Below, piece after piece: positions 16,411-25,339 of a stretch of 64,000 bases of DNA; position 1 is the first letter of the stretch; every line of letters starts with the position of its first letter. This DNA is from Mucilaginibacter psychrotolerans (GTDB lineage: Bacteria > Bacteroidota > Bacteroidia > Sphingobacteriales > Sphingobacteriaceae). A program made the translations under genes and the position numbers. The DNA is taken from NCBI RefSeq assembly GCF_004519315.1, contig NZ_SOZE01000004.1, forward strand, positions 225,551 through 289,550. Reading direction: 5' to 3'. The notes beneath the pieces are model-generated. The model searched no databases and was not told the DNA's origin. It was given only the letters and a program-made list of their open reading frames with translations.

Positions 16411-17808
16411 ATGAGTAAAGTATTTACCATAGCAGAGGGGCTGGAAAACCTTGGCGCATTGCGCACCGGGGGGCAGGGCTCGGTATATAAAGGCAAACGA
16501 ACAGGTACTATCTATTCGGCAGTAAAGCTGATACCTACACCCATCCATACCGAAAGCGGCGACGATAAAAATTACCGAAATTTCCAGAACGAGGTTGCTA
16601 AGTTGCAGAAGGTGAACGAGATACCTAACCCAAATATCGTAAAGATATTAAGCTGGGGCGTTACCGAGAGTGGCTCTTTCCCTTACATCGAGATGGAATA
16701 CATCGATGGCCCCGATCTTAACGAACTCCTGGCCCCGCCGCACGAAAAGATATTTTCCCTGAAAGAATTGCTTAAGGTAGCAGATCAATTGGCCTGTGCC
16801 TTAGCACATTGCCACAAAGTTGGCGTAAAGCACGGCGATATCAAAAGCAACAACGTAAAGTACAATATCCACACGGGCAATTATGTACTGCTTGATTTTG
16901 GCCTGGCCATCATGAGCGAGGAGCAGCGCCGCAGCAGCATACGCCATGCAGGGGCAGTGGAGTTTATGGCACCCGAGCAGCACGAAGGTAAAATGCTGTT
17001 GCAGACCGATATATACAGCTACGGCGTTATCGTCTACGAATTGCTTACCGGCGAAGTGCCTTTCCCGCTTACTGGCGAGGGAGATAGCGGCCGCAATGCC
17101 GTTATGCTTGGCCATATGGAAGCAGAGGTGCCTGATGCAATCCGCGCCCGTAAACTCAACCTGCCCGAGGACTGGCCCGAGGCAAAAATGCGGCAGGAAA
17201 TGCAGGTACCCGCCTGGCTCATCAACCTGATTAATAAATGCTTGCAAAAGAAACCCGAAGACCGATTTGCCGATGGGCCGGAACTGCACGACGCTATAGT
17301 TACCGGCAGCCTTTCGGCGACGGCCGGAACGGTGGGTACGGGGATTGCGGGTGTTTCTAAAGCTAATATCGATGTACTGAAGACCGAGAACAAAAGGTTG
17401 CAGCAACAGATACTGGAGCTGCAAACTGCCCTGTCTGCCGAAACAATTGAGTATGAAGCATCGCAAATGCCTGATAACGAATCGAAAATAACGGTATCTA
17501 AATTGGGTTTCAATGCGTTGGTGGCCCTGTTGGTGTTATTCATCGGTTTTTCGGTTTACGCGGCATTTTATAAGAAAGACGCGCGGCTACCCAAGACCAT
17601 CACCCAGGATTCGCTGAAAACGCCTACAGACACCCCTGCTCAAACGCCGGTTGAGCAACAAACCGATTTGCCCGCGAATGATGCTTACGAAAGAAAGCGT
17701 ATCAGAGACTCTATCAAACATGTAACAGACAGTATCAGGCAAGCTGTTATAGACAGTACCACAAACGCGGAACGGGATAAAGTACAGGTAGATACGCCCC
17801 AACCGTAG
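16411..17808 (+). CDS. Membrane-anchored Ser/Thr protein kinase, copy 2
   Basis: This 465-residue paralogue keeps all active-site motifs: GGQGSVYKG, AVKLIPTP, HGDIKSNN, LLDFGLA and MAPEQHEGKM. After the kinase domain comes a coiled-coil-like segment (VLKTENKRLQQQILELQTAL), one membrane segment (about 365-385) and an 80-residue Thr/Pro/Gln/Asp-rich extracytoplasmic tail. The divergent tails suggest that the three kinases share an output but sense different signals. The 162-base gap from copy 1 holds a short AAGATTTTTAAAGATTTT repeat also present near 933-975. The translation start context (ACACCATAAATGAGTAAAG) is duplicated from copy 1. Confidence 0.93.
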   Translation: MSKVFTIAEGLENLGALRTGGQGSVYKGKRTGTIYSAVKLIPTPIHTESGDDKNYRNFQNEVAKLQKVNEIPNPNIVKILSWGVTESGSFPYIEMEYIDGPDLNELLAPPHEKIFSLKELLKVADQLACALAHCHKVGVKHGDIKSNNVKYNIHTGNYVLLDFGLAIMSEEQRRSSIRHAGAVEFMAPEQHEGKMLLQTDIYSYGVIVYELLTGEVPFPLTGEGDSGRNAVMLGHMEAEVPDAIRARKLNLPEDWPEAKMRQEMQVPAWLINLINKCLQKKPEDRFADGPELHDAIVTGSLSATAGTVGTGIAGVSKANIDVLKTENKRLQQQILELQTALSAETIEYEASQMPDNESKITVSKLGFNALVALLVLFIGFSVYAAFYKKDARLPKTITQDSLKTPTDTPAQTPVEQQTDLPANDAYERKRIRDSIKHVTDSIRQAVIDSTTNAERDKVQVDTPQP

Positions 17809-17895
17809 CTAACAAAACATTTAATTACACCTGTACATAAAAAACATCTGTATACGTTTTATGTTCAGTAATCATCATCGGAACTTATATCACAA

Positions 17896-18855
17896 ATGGA
17901 ATCAAAACCGAATTTTTGGCAACGCATAGGCATACAGGATTGGTTCCTGACCAAAGAGAGCAGCGGCGTTTCAGGCAAGATACCGCCGCTTACACCCAAT
18001 GATGTTTACGCTTACATCGTAGATAAATTCAGGGAATCGATAAAGGAACTTTCCTTCGGAGAGCGTGTAGTGTTTTACCATGAATTCATCATCAGCTTTA
18101 ATGCTGAGGATTACAAAGAGTTCGTAGAAAACAAGCAGGGTCTTTTTGGGCTAATCGTACAGGAAACGGTCAAGAAGTTTTACGAAATACTGAAAGAATA
18201 CCGTATAGCCGGCAAAAAGGTGGAGCCATCTGGCTCTAAGTGGGTGTTCAGGCTGGTATCGCATCCTGATTACCAACGTGGAGATAAAGGCTTCATGGGC
18301 AAACTACTGCCCGATAATAGTCAGCCAGCCAAAAAAGAGGAGAATCTTCGCGTAACCTTCATTCCCCGCCAAACAGGTATAGCCCAAACTTTCGACGTTA
18401 ACCAGGATATCCTGAAAGGCTTCATCTACTACAGCGAAGGCTATTTCGAGATACCTTACCAGGAGGATTTGGAGTACAGCGAGAAAGAAGCCATTAAAGC
18501 TGATAGAAAGAGCCTTGCAAGGTTCGAGACGATCATCCCCGATAAACAGTACGCCGGTAAAAAGGTTGAGTACCTGATGAAGGACGACGATATCATCGTA
18601 TCGGGCAGCGACGAGGAACGCGATGAGCAGAATATATTCAGGGTACCCAGCGAATGGGTAAATACACCGCATTTGCAGGTGCGTTTCAACAAAGCGGATG
18701 GCAAGTTTTACCTGGCCTCTTTCGGCGAGATGACCACCCTGAATGAAATGGCTGTACCCACCAGTGATATAAACGCACCCAAATGGGTAGAGCTGCCCGT
18801 AAACTCGCGCATATTGCTCAATGGCATTATTGGCTTAAACCTGTTTAAATCGTAG
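17896..18855 (+). CDS. FhaA-like protein with degenerate FHA domain
   Basis: The 319-residue cytosolic protein begins with about 130 residues resembling the N-terminal domain of actinobacterial FhaA in pattern (FIISFNAEDYKEF, a long helix, then WVFRLVSHPDY). The C-terminal 120 residues look like an FHA fold by strand pattern and by the closing SRILLNGIIGLNLFK, but the phospho-threonine motifs GR and SxxH are replaced (IIVSGSDEE and NTPHLQV). It may be a scaffold that has lost phosphopeptide binding. Family assignment is by pattern only. It sits between a kinase and the PP2C gene, the position FhaA takes near pstP. Confidence 0.6.
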   Translation: MESKPNFWQRIGIQDWFLTKESSGVSGKIPPLTPNDVYAYIVDKFRESIKELSFGERVVFYHEFIISFNAEDYKEFVENKQGLFGLIVQETVKKFYEILKEYRIAGKKVEPSGSKWVFRLVSHPDYQRGDKGFMGKLLPDNSQPAKKEENLRVTFIPRQTGIAQTFDVNQDILKGFIYYSEGYFEIPYQEDLEYSEKEAIKADRKSLARFETIIPDKQYAGKKVEYLMKDDDIIVSGSDEERDEQNIFRVPSEWVNTPHLQVRFNKADGKFYLASFGEMTTLNEMAVPTSDINAPKWVELPVNSRILLNGIIGLNLFKS

Positions 18856-18859
18856 AGGT

Positions 18860-18958
18860 ATGTCGCAGATATTATCCATCGGGTTATTGGTACTGGTAAT
18901 ATGCCTGCTGGCCACCCATTTTATTGACATTAAAAACTCCGGTAAACACAATGGCTGA
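18860..18958 (+). CDS. Small single-pass membrane peptide (32 aa)
   Basis: An ATG five bases after the FhaA-like stop opens MSQILSIGLLVLVICLLATH and ends NSGKHNG. About 20 hydrophobic residues are followed by a short basic tail. The stop codon overlaps the PP2C start region by eight bases (ATGGCTGA), the sort of packing seen for coupled genes. No homologue is recognisable at this length. Position, size and composition suggest a small membrane regulator, though chance remains possible. Confidence 0.5.
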   Translation: MSQILSIGLLVLVICLLATHFIDIKNSGKHNG

Positions 18959-20423
18959 AAACTTTTTTGGACTGACGGATACCGGCAAGGTACGCAGCAA
19001 TAACGAAGATACCTTTATTGCCGAACGGCTGGGCAGCGGCCTCATTCTGGCCGGCGTTATAGATGGCGTGGGCGGTTACAACGGCGGCGAAGTGGCAGCA
19101 GCCATTGCCCGTGAACAGATATCGGATTACCTGGAGAGCAAGAAGGGTGAGCCTATTCCTGCTATGATTGAGGCTGTTAAACGTGCCAATAACGCCATCG
19201 CTGCCAAGAAGCTCGAAGAAAAAGAGCTGGATAGCATGGCTTGTGTGGCAACCATCGCATTGGTAGATATTGCTAACAACCAGTTCTACTACGCCCACGT
19301 TGGTGATACCCGCCTGTACTTGCTGCGCGATGCCTCGCTGATAAAAATATCTAAGGACCACTCGTTTGTAGGCTTCCTCGAAGATTCGGGCAGGCTTACG
19401 GAGCGCGAAGCCATGGATCACCCCAAACGCAACGAGATAAACAAAGCCCTGGGTTTCGGCACCAACATAGATGCCGACGATAGTTTCATCGAAACAGGGC
19501 AATCGCCATTTTTGCCGGGGGATATGCTGCTGCTCTGCAGCGACGGCCTTACCGATATGGTGGATAAGCGCGAAATAACGGCCATCATTACACAATCTGT
19601 TTCTCTGCACGATAAGGCAGCCGGTCTCATCCGCTCCGCCAACAAAAATGGCGGGCACGATAATGTTACTGTAGCTCTGGTTCAAAACGATAAAGCATCG
19701 CATCAGCACACGGCCATCGCGCCAACAGTTGAGCTAAAAAAAAACGATGAACCCGCCGCCCAAGCCAACAAGGAATACGCGTCGGCAAAAGCCGCCATAA
19801 ATCCCGATAAACAAAAAGCGATGCCCGCAAAAAAAGGCAGTTTTGCCGTAGCTATACTCACTATACTTTTGCTGGTATCTTTAGGCGCTGCGGCCTATTG
19901 CTATATGCAATGGCAAAAGGAAGCCCATAGGACAACCAAACCGCTAACTCTTGGGACAGATACAGTGCGCCAGAAAGCACCTCGTAACCCGCATGAAATA
20001 CAATTGCAGAATGCTATAAATATGGCAAAAGGAGATACGGTTACGCTTATAGATACCTTGTTTAAACAGCCTATAATTATCAGCGATACGCTGGATATCA
20101 GCAAGCCAAGGCTGTATATAAAGGTAAAGGGTACCATTACGCTAAAATGCGATACTGCTTATAAAGGACCAGCTTTTTCGACGTTCAAAGGTGCAAAATC
20201 TGTCGGTTTCGAAAATATTAAACTACAGGGCTTTGTGGTTGGAATCAGTACTTATAATACAGACCTCCGCCTTAAGAACGTACAATTCCTTAACTGTGCG
20301 CAGCCCATCCTGCGCAGCTTTATGCTGCCTGCGGCCAAACCCATCAATGAGGGTTTCCCGGTAACCGTGCTTTTTGCCGATTCGACAAGTAAATTCACAA
20401 CAACACCAAATGGAAAGAGATAA
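18951..20423 (+). CDS. PP2C-type (PPM) Ser/Thr phosphatase with membrane anchor
   Basis: With ATG 18951 (MAENFFGLTDTGKVRSNNED) the protein is 490 residues. Residues 1-240 are a PPM phosphatase: SNNEDTF, the metal-binding Asp in GVIDGVGG, YYAHVGDTRLY, LLLCSDGLTDMV and GGHDNVTVAL. One membrane segment (about 300-322) leads to an extracytoplasmic domain of about 150 residues that looks like beta-helix or right-handed parallel strands (IIISDTLDISKP, GTITLKCD, NIKLQGFVVG). It would reverse phosphorylation by the neighbouring kinases, as PstP does in actinobacteria. The stop overlaps the SEDS-PBP start by 14 bases. Confidence 0.92.
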   Translation: MAENFFGLTDTGKVRSNNEDTFIAERLGSGLILAGVIDGVGGYNGGEVAAAIAREQISDYLESKKGEPIPAMIEAVKRANNAIAAKKLEEKELDSMACVATIALVDIANNQFYYAHVGDTRLYLLRDASLIKISKDHSFVGFLEDSGRLTEREAMDHPKRNEINKALGFGTNIDADDSFIETGQSPFLPGDMLLLCSDGLTDMVDKREITAIITQSVSLHDKAAGLIRSANKNGGHDNVTVALVQNDKASHQHTAIAPTVELKKNDEPAAQANKEYASAKAAINPDKQKAMPAKKGSFAVAILTILLLVSLGAAAYCYMQWQKEAHRTTKPLTLGTDTVRQKAPRNPHEIQLQNAINMAKGDTVTLIDTLFKQPIIISDTLDISKPRLYIKVKGTITLKCDTAYKGPAFSTFKGAKSVGFENIKLQGFVVGISTYNTDLRLKNVQFLNCAQPILRSFMLPAAKPINEGFPVTVLFADSTSKFTTTPNGKR

Positions 20424-23400
20424 GCAGCAAGCAACCGCCCCCGGAAGGGCGAAAGAGCGTGTGTTTTTGCTGCTGGTGGCGATTTTGTTTTCGGTATTGT
20501 TTTACAGGCTCTATACGGTTTTGCAAACCCGCTTTGCCGATGTAGAAAAACGCCTTGCCGATGGCACCATGGTAAACCTTAATGATAAAGACCCTGCGGG
20601 CAAGATCCATCAACTGCTCACCAAAGGCTACTATTTCGATGATAAGCGCGATATCGATCTGATTACCGCTACCGTTGGCAACAATATAGGCACCGGCGTA
20701 AAAATAGATAACATAGGCGAACTGAATAAAAAGAAATACTATATTGTTGCCGATGATGCCTTCCAAAACGGTGGCGAATCGTTTAAGAGCAGGGTCGCGG
20801 CATCACGCTCGTTACTAGGCTATACCGGTGCTGATTCATCGTTATTCCTCAGCGAACGTACTACCCCAATGAAGCTGCCTGCCGAGACAGATGTCGCGGC
20901 TGGCCATCATGGCATCAGCGGGGTAATTGCCGCAAAAGGCGAAGGTGTATCTGGCGTATTGGTTAGGCTTGATATGATATTGCCGCAGGATAGCCTGTAT
21001 AGCGATGAAGAAACTGACGAAGTAAAATCCAGAACAAAAAGCGGCGATGGCTATAAAAAGACCTTTTACGCCGATAGCGCAGACAGGCCAAAACTGCAGG
21101 AGCTTACGGCATATGCCCGCACGGATGCAGCCGGCCAATACCATTTCAAAAACCTGCCCGATAATAAAGCTTTCAGAGTGTTACCCTTGCAGCCGGGCTA
21201 CCAGTTCGGTACATCGCAGGGTACGGAGGATTTGGATGAGGATGCCGAGTTCAATTTCAGTCAGGCACCGCATACGGTAAGGTTGCTTTCCACACGTGAT
21301 TTCAATATCCTTAAAAAAGAGAAATCGTTCATCGTACGCACCCCGACCGAGTTCAATAGCTGGTTTTGGATTATCGCCGGCAGTTTCCTGGGCGCTTTCC
21401 TGTTGGTGCATCTGTTCTTGTCCTGGCGTTTTCCTTTAGCCGACCAGATAATCCTGCCGGTGGTGATGATACTAACAGGCTTATCCTTCGTAACCCTTTT
21501 AAGTTTGCAAGACCCGCTGCGCGACCGCTTCCTGGCCCGCGATTCGCTGGTTTACCTGGGCATAGGCATCGTAGCCCTGCTGGTAATGCTGTTCATCAAA
21601 ATGCGCCGCTTTACCGCCGATTCCTGGTTTTATAGGCTTGCCCTCTTTAAGAACAATGCCCGTGCCGCAAACGGCTGGCCCTGGGTGGCTATTGCTGCCG
21701 GCTTGCTGGTCTTGACCATCAAATTCGGAACTGGCCCTGAGGGAAGCGGAGTAAAGGTGAATCTATTCGGTTTCCAGCCCAGTGAAATCGTCAAATACCT
21801 CATCATCCTTTTCCTTGCGGGTTTTTTTGCGGCGAACGAGAAACTTATCAGCGAATACACCAGTTGGACCAAACGCTGGTCGTTCTTTGCTTTTGCGTTG
21901 ATAGCCATCTTGTTTACGCTGCTGCTTTTTTTACTATTGGGCGATTTGGGTCCGGCTATGGTGGTGTGCTTCACTTTTATTGCCTTGTTTTCCTTTTCGC
22001 GGGGCGATTTTATGTTCATGGCCATTGCCGTAGTTATCTACGTGCTAAGTTCGTGGATATTGAAGAACGTTTGGTTATCGGCTTTGGCCACTGCTGTAGT
22101 GGTTGCTCTGCTGATGCTTTTCCAACGCCGTAAACTCAGCGAATCGGCTATTATGGTGCTCGTAATCATGGCCGCATTCCTCACTATCGACCAGATACCT
22201 TATTTAGGCAAGCTGTTCCCTGGCCCGGTGCAGCGTTTGGTTGATAGGAAAGCCATTTGGCAGGACCCCTGGAACAACGAAGTGTACGGTGGCGACCAGG
22301 TGGCGAACGGACTATGGGCGATGAGCAGTGGCGGCGTATCCGGGCAGGGGGTAGGCGAGGGCTTTGCCAAAACCATTCCCGAAGCGCATACGGATATGAT
22401 ATTGCCTTCGATGGGCGAGGAATTCGGGTGGACGGGTATCACCTGCATATTCGTGCTGTTCCTGCTGTTCCTGCACCGCTCCATTATCATCGGGCGGCGA
22501 ACGGGCACGCCTTTCTTGTTTTATTTGTGTGCGGGGGTAGGTATATCCACATTCGTACAGTTCTTGCTCATAGCGGGGGGCTCGATAGGCGCCTTGCCTT
22601 TATCTGGAGTGTCGCTGCCATTCCAAAGCTATGGCGGCTCCTCGTTGGTGGCCAACTTGCTCGCATCTGGCTTTTTGCTATCAGCATCGCAGGTAAGGGG
22701 CACGCCTGTGCAAATGAAATATATCTCCAATCAGCAGGATAAAAACCTGGTGCCGGCCTTGATTGCCGCCTTAATGGGTGTTACCTTACTTACCGTAAGC
22801 GTATCGCGCTACCTGTTCAATAATAAAAAATGGGTGGTGCAGCCCGCACTGGTGGCCGATAAAAGCGGCGCGCGCATGTTCAGCTATAACCCACGCATCG
22901 CCATACTGATGAATAGGCTGCAGGCGGGGTCGATATATGACCGTGACGGCATTCTGCTGGCCACCAGCAAGCCCGAGATGGTGAAGAGACAAATGGCCAA
23001 ACTGGCGGATGCAGGCGTTGGTGGCTACAATATCGATTCGGCGATGCATAAGCGTTTGGATAGATATTATCCCTTTGAAGGCCAAATGTTCTTTTGGACA
23101 GGCGACGAAAACTCCGGCGTATTTACAGGTGGCAGCAACGGTTACTTTGCGGAGTACGAGCATGCTGCCGAACTGCGCGGCTTTAAACTGCCCACAACCA
23201 ATTATAACGTTACCGCAAACCGCTACCGCGAGGACCGTTTTTTGCCCCGCGGCGTGAAGGAGATGACGGTGGTGAAGAAGGATTACAGCGCTTTATCTCA
23301 TTTGCTATTAGCAGGCATAAACAGCATGGCTGTAGATTCATTCAAGAACCGAAACCGCGATGTGCAGCTAACGTTGGATGCAGGCCTGCAAACCGGCATA

Positions 23401-24486
23401 CAACGGTCGATGGAAACTGACACGTCGCTGTTGGATAACCGCGTATCGGTAGTGGTAATGGAATCAAATACCGGCGATGTGCTGGCCTCATCGGTTTATC
23501 CGCTGCCGCCTGTGCACGATTGGGAAAGGCTGACCATGAGCCTTGCTGATCAAAACCAACTGAGCAACTGGATGACCACTACCGACCTTGGCTTCACCTA
23601 CGCCTCGCAGCCGGGTTCTACCGCAAAGCTCATTACCTCGCTGGCATCCTTCAATAAATTGGGGCTGGCTGCTGCAGACAAAAAGTTTCAGGTAAGCGAT
23701 TTCGAGCGCATACGTACCAAGGGCATCGAACCAGATGAAACCGGCCTGATAAGCCTGGAACGCGCCGTAGTAAAATCAAACAACGTGTACTTCATCAAAC
23801 TGGCCAACCAGGAGCACCTGGAAGAAGAAATGGCTACGCTATACCTTAAAACCGGGATGTTTTTGCATGGCGTTGGGGGCTACTATTACGGTCGCCAGCA
23901 GTTGAACCCGGTACAGGAAGATAAATGGCGCGCATTTTGGCGCAAAACCGAGTTCAATACCAAACCCCGGTACGATCCTAACAACATCCGCCGCACTCGC
24001 GCCAAAGGCATATCGGGTATGGCCTGGGGCCAGGGCGAATTGATTGCCACGCCCGCTGCCGTGGCGAGGCTGGCTGCGGGTATTGCTAATGGCGGGATCA
24101 TGCCTAATAACCGTTACGTGCTTAAGTTTAGTGATTCCGTTAATGTTGTAAAGCCAGGCATCAAGCTGGTAAACGATACCAGGTACGCACAACTGCTTCG
24201 CCAATATATGATCGAGCAGAGCGCGCCTAAGGCTTATACGCTGGGCTTGACCGTGGCGGGTAAAACCGGTACTCCCGAGCGTATTTGGAAAAAGCAGCAA
24301 ATAAACGATGGCTGGTACGTATTCTTCGCGCCCAAGCAAAAAGGCACAGGCAATATCGTAGTATGCGTAAGGATAGAATCTACCAAAGGCTCTTCAGACG
24401 CGGTGAAACTGGCCGGGAAACACGTAATACCTTTTTTGTTGAGAAAGGGCTATATTAAAAACATCGTTGCGCAAACAAACGAATAA
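20410..24486 (+). CDS. SEDS glycosyltransferase (RodA/FtsW)-class B PBP fusion protein
   Basis: This 1358-residue polypeptide joins two normally separate partners of a peptidoglycan synthase. Order: one membrane helix (about 17-38); an extracytoplasmic region with a CnaB/SdrD-like strand fold (to about 316); SEDS domain from about 317 with the family's QPSEIVKYL (from Q456), the SSGGVSGQGVGEGF loop and PFQSYGGSSLVANL; a linking helix near 785-805; then a PBP dimerisation region and transpeptidase with S1070-T-A-K1073, S1123-N-N and K1285-T-G-T. All catalytic motifs are intact, so both glycan polymerisation and crosslinking are expected. It starts inside the end of the PP2C gene. Fusion is real: no stop or frameshift separates the parts. 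Confidence 0.93.
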   Translation: MERDKQQATAPGRAKERVFLLLVAILFSVLFYRLYTVLQTRFADVEKRLADGTMVNLNDKDPAGKIHQLLTKGYYFDDKRDIDLITATVGNNIGTGVKIDNIGELNKKKYYIVADDAFQNGGESFKSRVAASRSLLGYTGADSSLFLSERTTPMKLPAETDVAAGHHGISGVIAAKGEGVSGVLVRLDMILPQDSLYSDEETDEVKSRTKSGDGYKKTFYADSADRPKLQELTAYARTDAAGQYHFKNLPDNKAFRVLPLQPGYQFGTSQGTEDLDEDAEFNFSQAPHTVRLLSTRDFNILKKEKSFIVRTPTEFNSWFWIIAGSFLGAFLLVHLFLSWRFPLADQIILPVVMILTGLSFVTLLSLQDPLRDRFLARDSLVYLGIGIVALLVMLFIKMRRFTADSWFYRLALFKNNARAANGWPWVAIAAGLLVLTIKFGTGPEGSGVKVNLFGFQPSEIVKYLIILFLAGFFAANEKLISEYTSWTKRWSFFAFALIAILFTLLLFLLLGDLGPAMVVCFTFIALFSFSRGDFMFMAIAVVIYVLSSWILKNVWLSALATAVVVALLMLFQRRKLSESAIMVLVIMAAFLTIDQIPYLGKLFPGPVQRLVDRKAIWQDPWNNEVYGGDQVANGLWAMSSGGVSGQGVGEGFAKTIPEAHTDMILPSMGEEFGWTGITCIFVLFLLFLHRSIIIGRRTGTPFLFYLCAGVGISTFVQFLLIAGGSIGALPLSGVSLPFQSYGGSSLVANLLASGFLLSASQVRGTPVQMKYISNQQDKNLVPALIAALMGVTLLTVSVSRYLFNNKKWVVQPALVADKSGARMFSYNPRIAILMNRLQAGSIYDRDGILLATSKPEMVKRQMAKLADAGVGGYNIDSAMHKRLDRYYPFEGQMFFWTGDENSGVFTGGSNGYFAEYEHAAELRGFKLPTTNYNVTANRYREDRFLPRGVKEMTVVKKDYSALSHLLLAGINSMAVDSFKNRNRDVQLTLDAGLQTGIQRSMETDTSLLDNRVSVVVMESNTGDVLASSVYPLPPVHDWERLTMSLADQNQLSNWMTTTDLGFTYASQPGSTAKLITSLASFNKLGLAAADKKFQVSDFERIRTKGIEPDETGLISLERAVVKSNNVYFIKLANQEHLEEEMATLYLKTGMFLHGVGGYYYGRQQLNPVQEDKWRAFWRKTEFNTKPRYDPNNIRRTRAKGISGMAWGQGELIATPAAVARLAAGIANGGIMPNNRYVLKFSDSVNVVKPGIKLVNDTRYAQLLRQYMIEQSAPKAYTLGLTVAGKTGTPERIWKKQQINDGWYVFFAPKQKGTGNIVVCVRIESTKGSSDAVKLAGKHVIPFLLRKGYIKNIVAQTNE

Positions 24487-24547
24487 TGCCGGGGTTGAAT
24501 GAAAAACCGGCAAGGTTCATCGCACATAAAATTATACGGGTAATAAC

Positions 24548-25339
24548 ATGATATTTAATTTGTTCAATAGCGATGCAAAAGGCCGCCCTGATGATGTGAA
24601 GGGTGTGCGCCATGCTTTGCTGCAATTCATCAAACAAGAACTTCAAAAAGCTGAGGGGGGAGAGGGTAGCCACATCAAAGGGCTAAGCTTATTCCTCAAC
24701 TGCAGCACCACCGACAGGCACATGTACGAGGCTGCGGTGTATGCCGAACAACCCGAATTGTTTAAGGATGAGGTGCAAAGGATAGCCGATGATTTTGACT
24801 TGGGCCTGCCTGAACGATGGACGCTCGATGTGGTCTTTGATGCGGCAGTGCCCGACGAAGCTGCCCTGCTTCCAAATCTTGATGCGGCTTTTTTTATCAA
24901 AACCAATAAACATTTCATTAAACAAACGGCTACCGCGTACCTACGGGTGCTGAACGGCGAAACAGAGGAAAAGGAATATACCCTTGCCTCGGGCAGCGAA
25001 AAGCTGAACATTGGCCGTGATAAAAAAGCCCAGGGCGACGATGGTTTCTTCCGTACGAATCATATTGCCTTCCCTTCAGAAAGCAGCGACGCAGCCAATA
25101 AATACGTAAGCCGCCAGCATGCCCATATAGGCTGGAACGTGGAGAGCCAGCGCTTTGTGCTGTATGCCGATGAGGGCGGCGTACCGCCGCGTAATAAAGT
25201 GAAGATACGTTCGGAAAAGAGTGAGAACGTAATCAAGTTGCATTCTACCACCATAGGCCATCCCTTGGAGGAGGGCGATCAGGTAATTTTAGGCGAATCG
25301 GCGGTATTGGAATTCAGCTATCAGCCATTAAACAAATAA
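24548..25339 (+). CDS. FHA-domain protein
   Basis: The 263-residue cytosolic protein has an N-terminal domain of about 120 residues (LFLNCSTTDRHMYEAAVYAE, ERWTLDVVFD) and a C-terminal FHA domain with canonical motifs: LNIGRDKK, KYVSRQHAHIGW and a final GDQVILGESAVLEF. It should therefore bind phospho-threonine peptides, unlike the protein at 17896. It abuts the third kinase with no gap (TAAATG), implying tight coupling; the kinase's phosphorylated linker or the SEDS-PBP N-terminus are possible ligands. Confidence 0.88.
   Translation: MIFNLFNSDAKGRPDDVKGVRHALLQFIKQELQKAEGGEGSHIKGLSLFLNCSTTDRHMYEAAVYAEQPELFKDEVQRIADDFDLGLPERWTLDVVFDAAVPDEAALLPNLDAAFFIKTNKHFIKQTATAYLRVLNGETEEKEYTLASGSEKLNIGRDKKAQGDDGFFRTNHIAFPSESSDAANKYVSRQHAHIGWNVESQRFVLYADEGGVPPRNKVKIRSEKSENVIKLHSTTIGHPLEEGDQVILGESAVLEFSYQPLNK

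Noticed and set aside
24487..24547. Hairpin GCCGGGGTT/AACCGGC after the SEDS-PBP gene
   Set aside because: The stem needs a bulge and no T-run follows; the FHA gene 60 bases on is probably in the same transcript.
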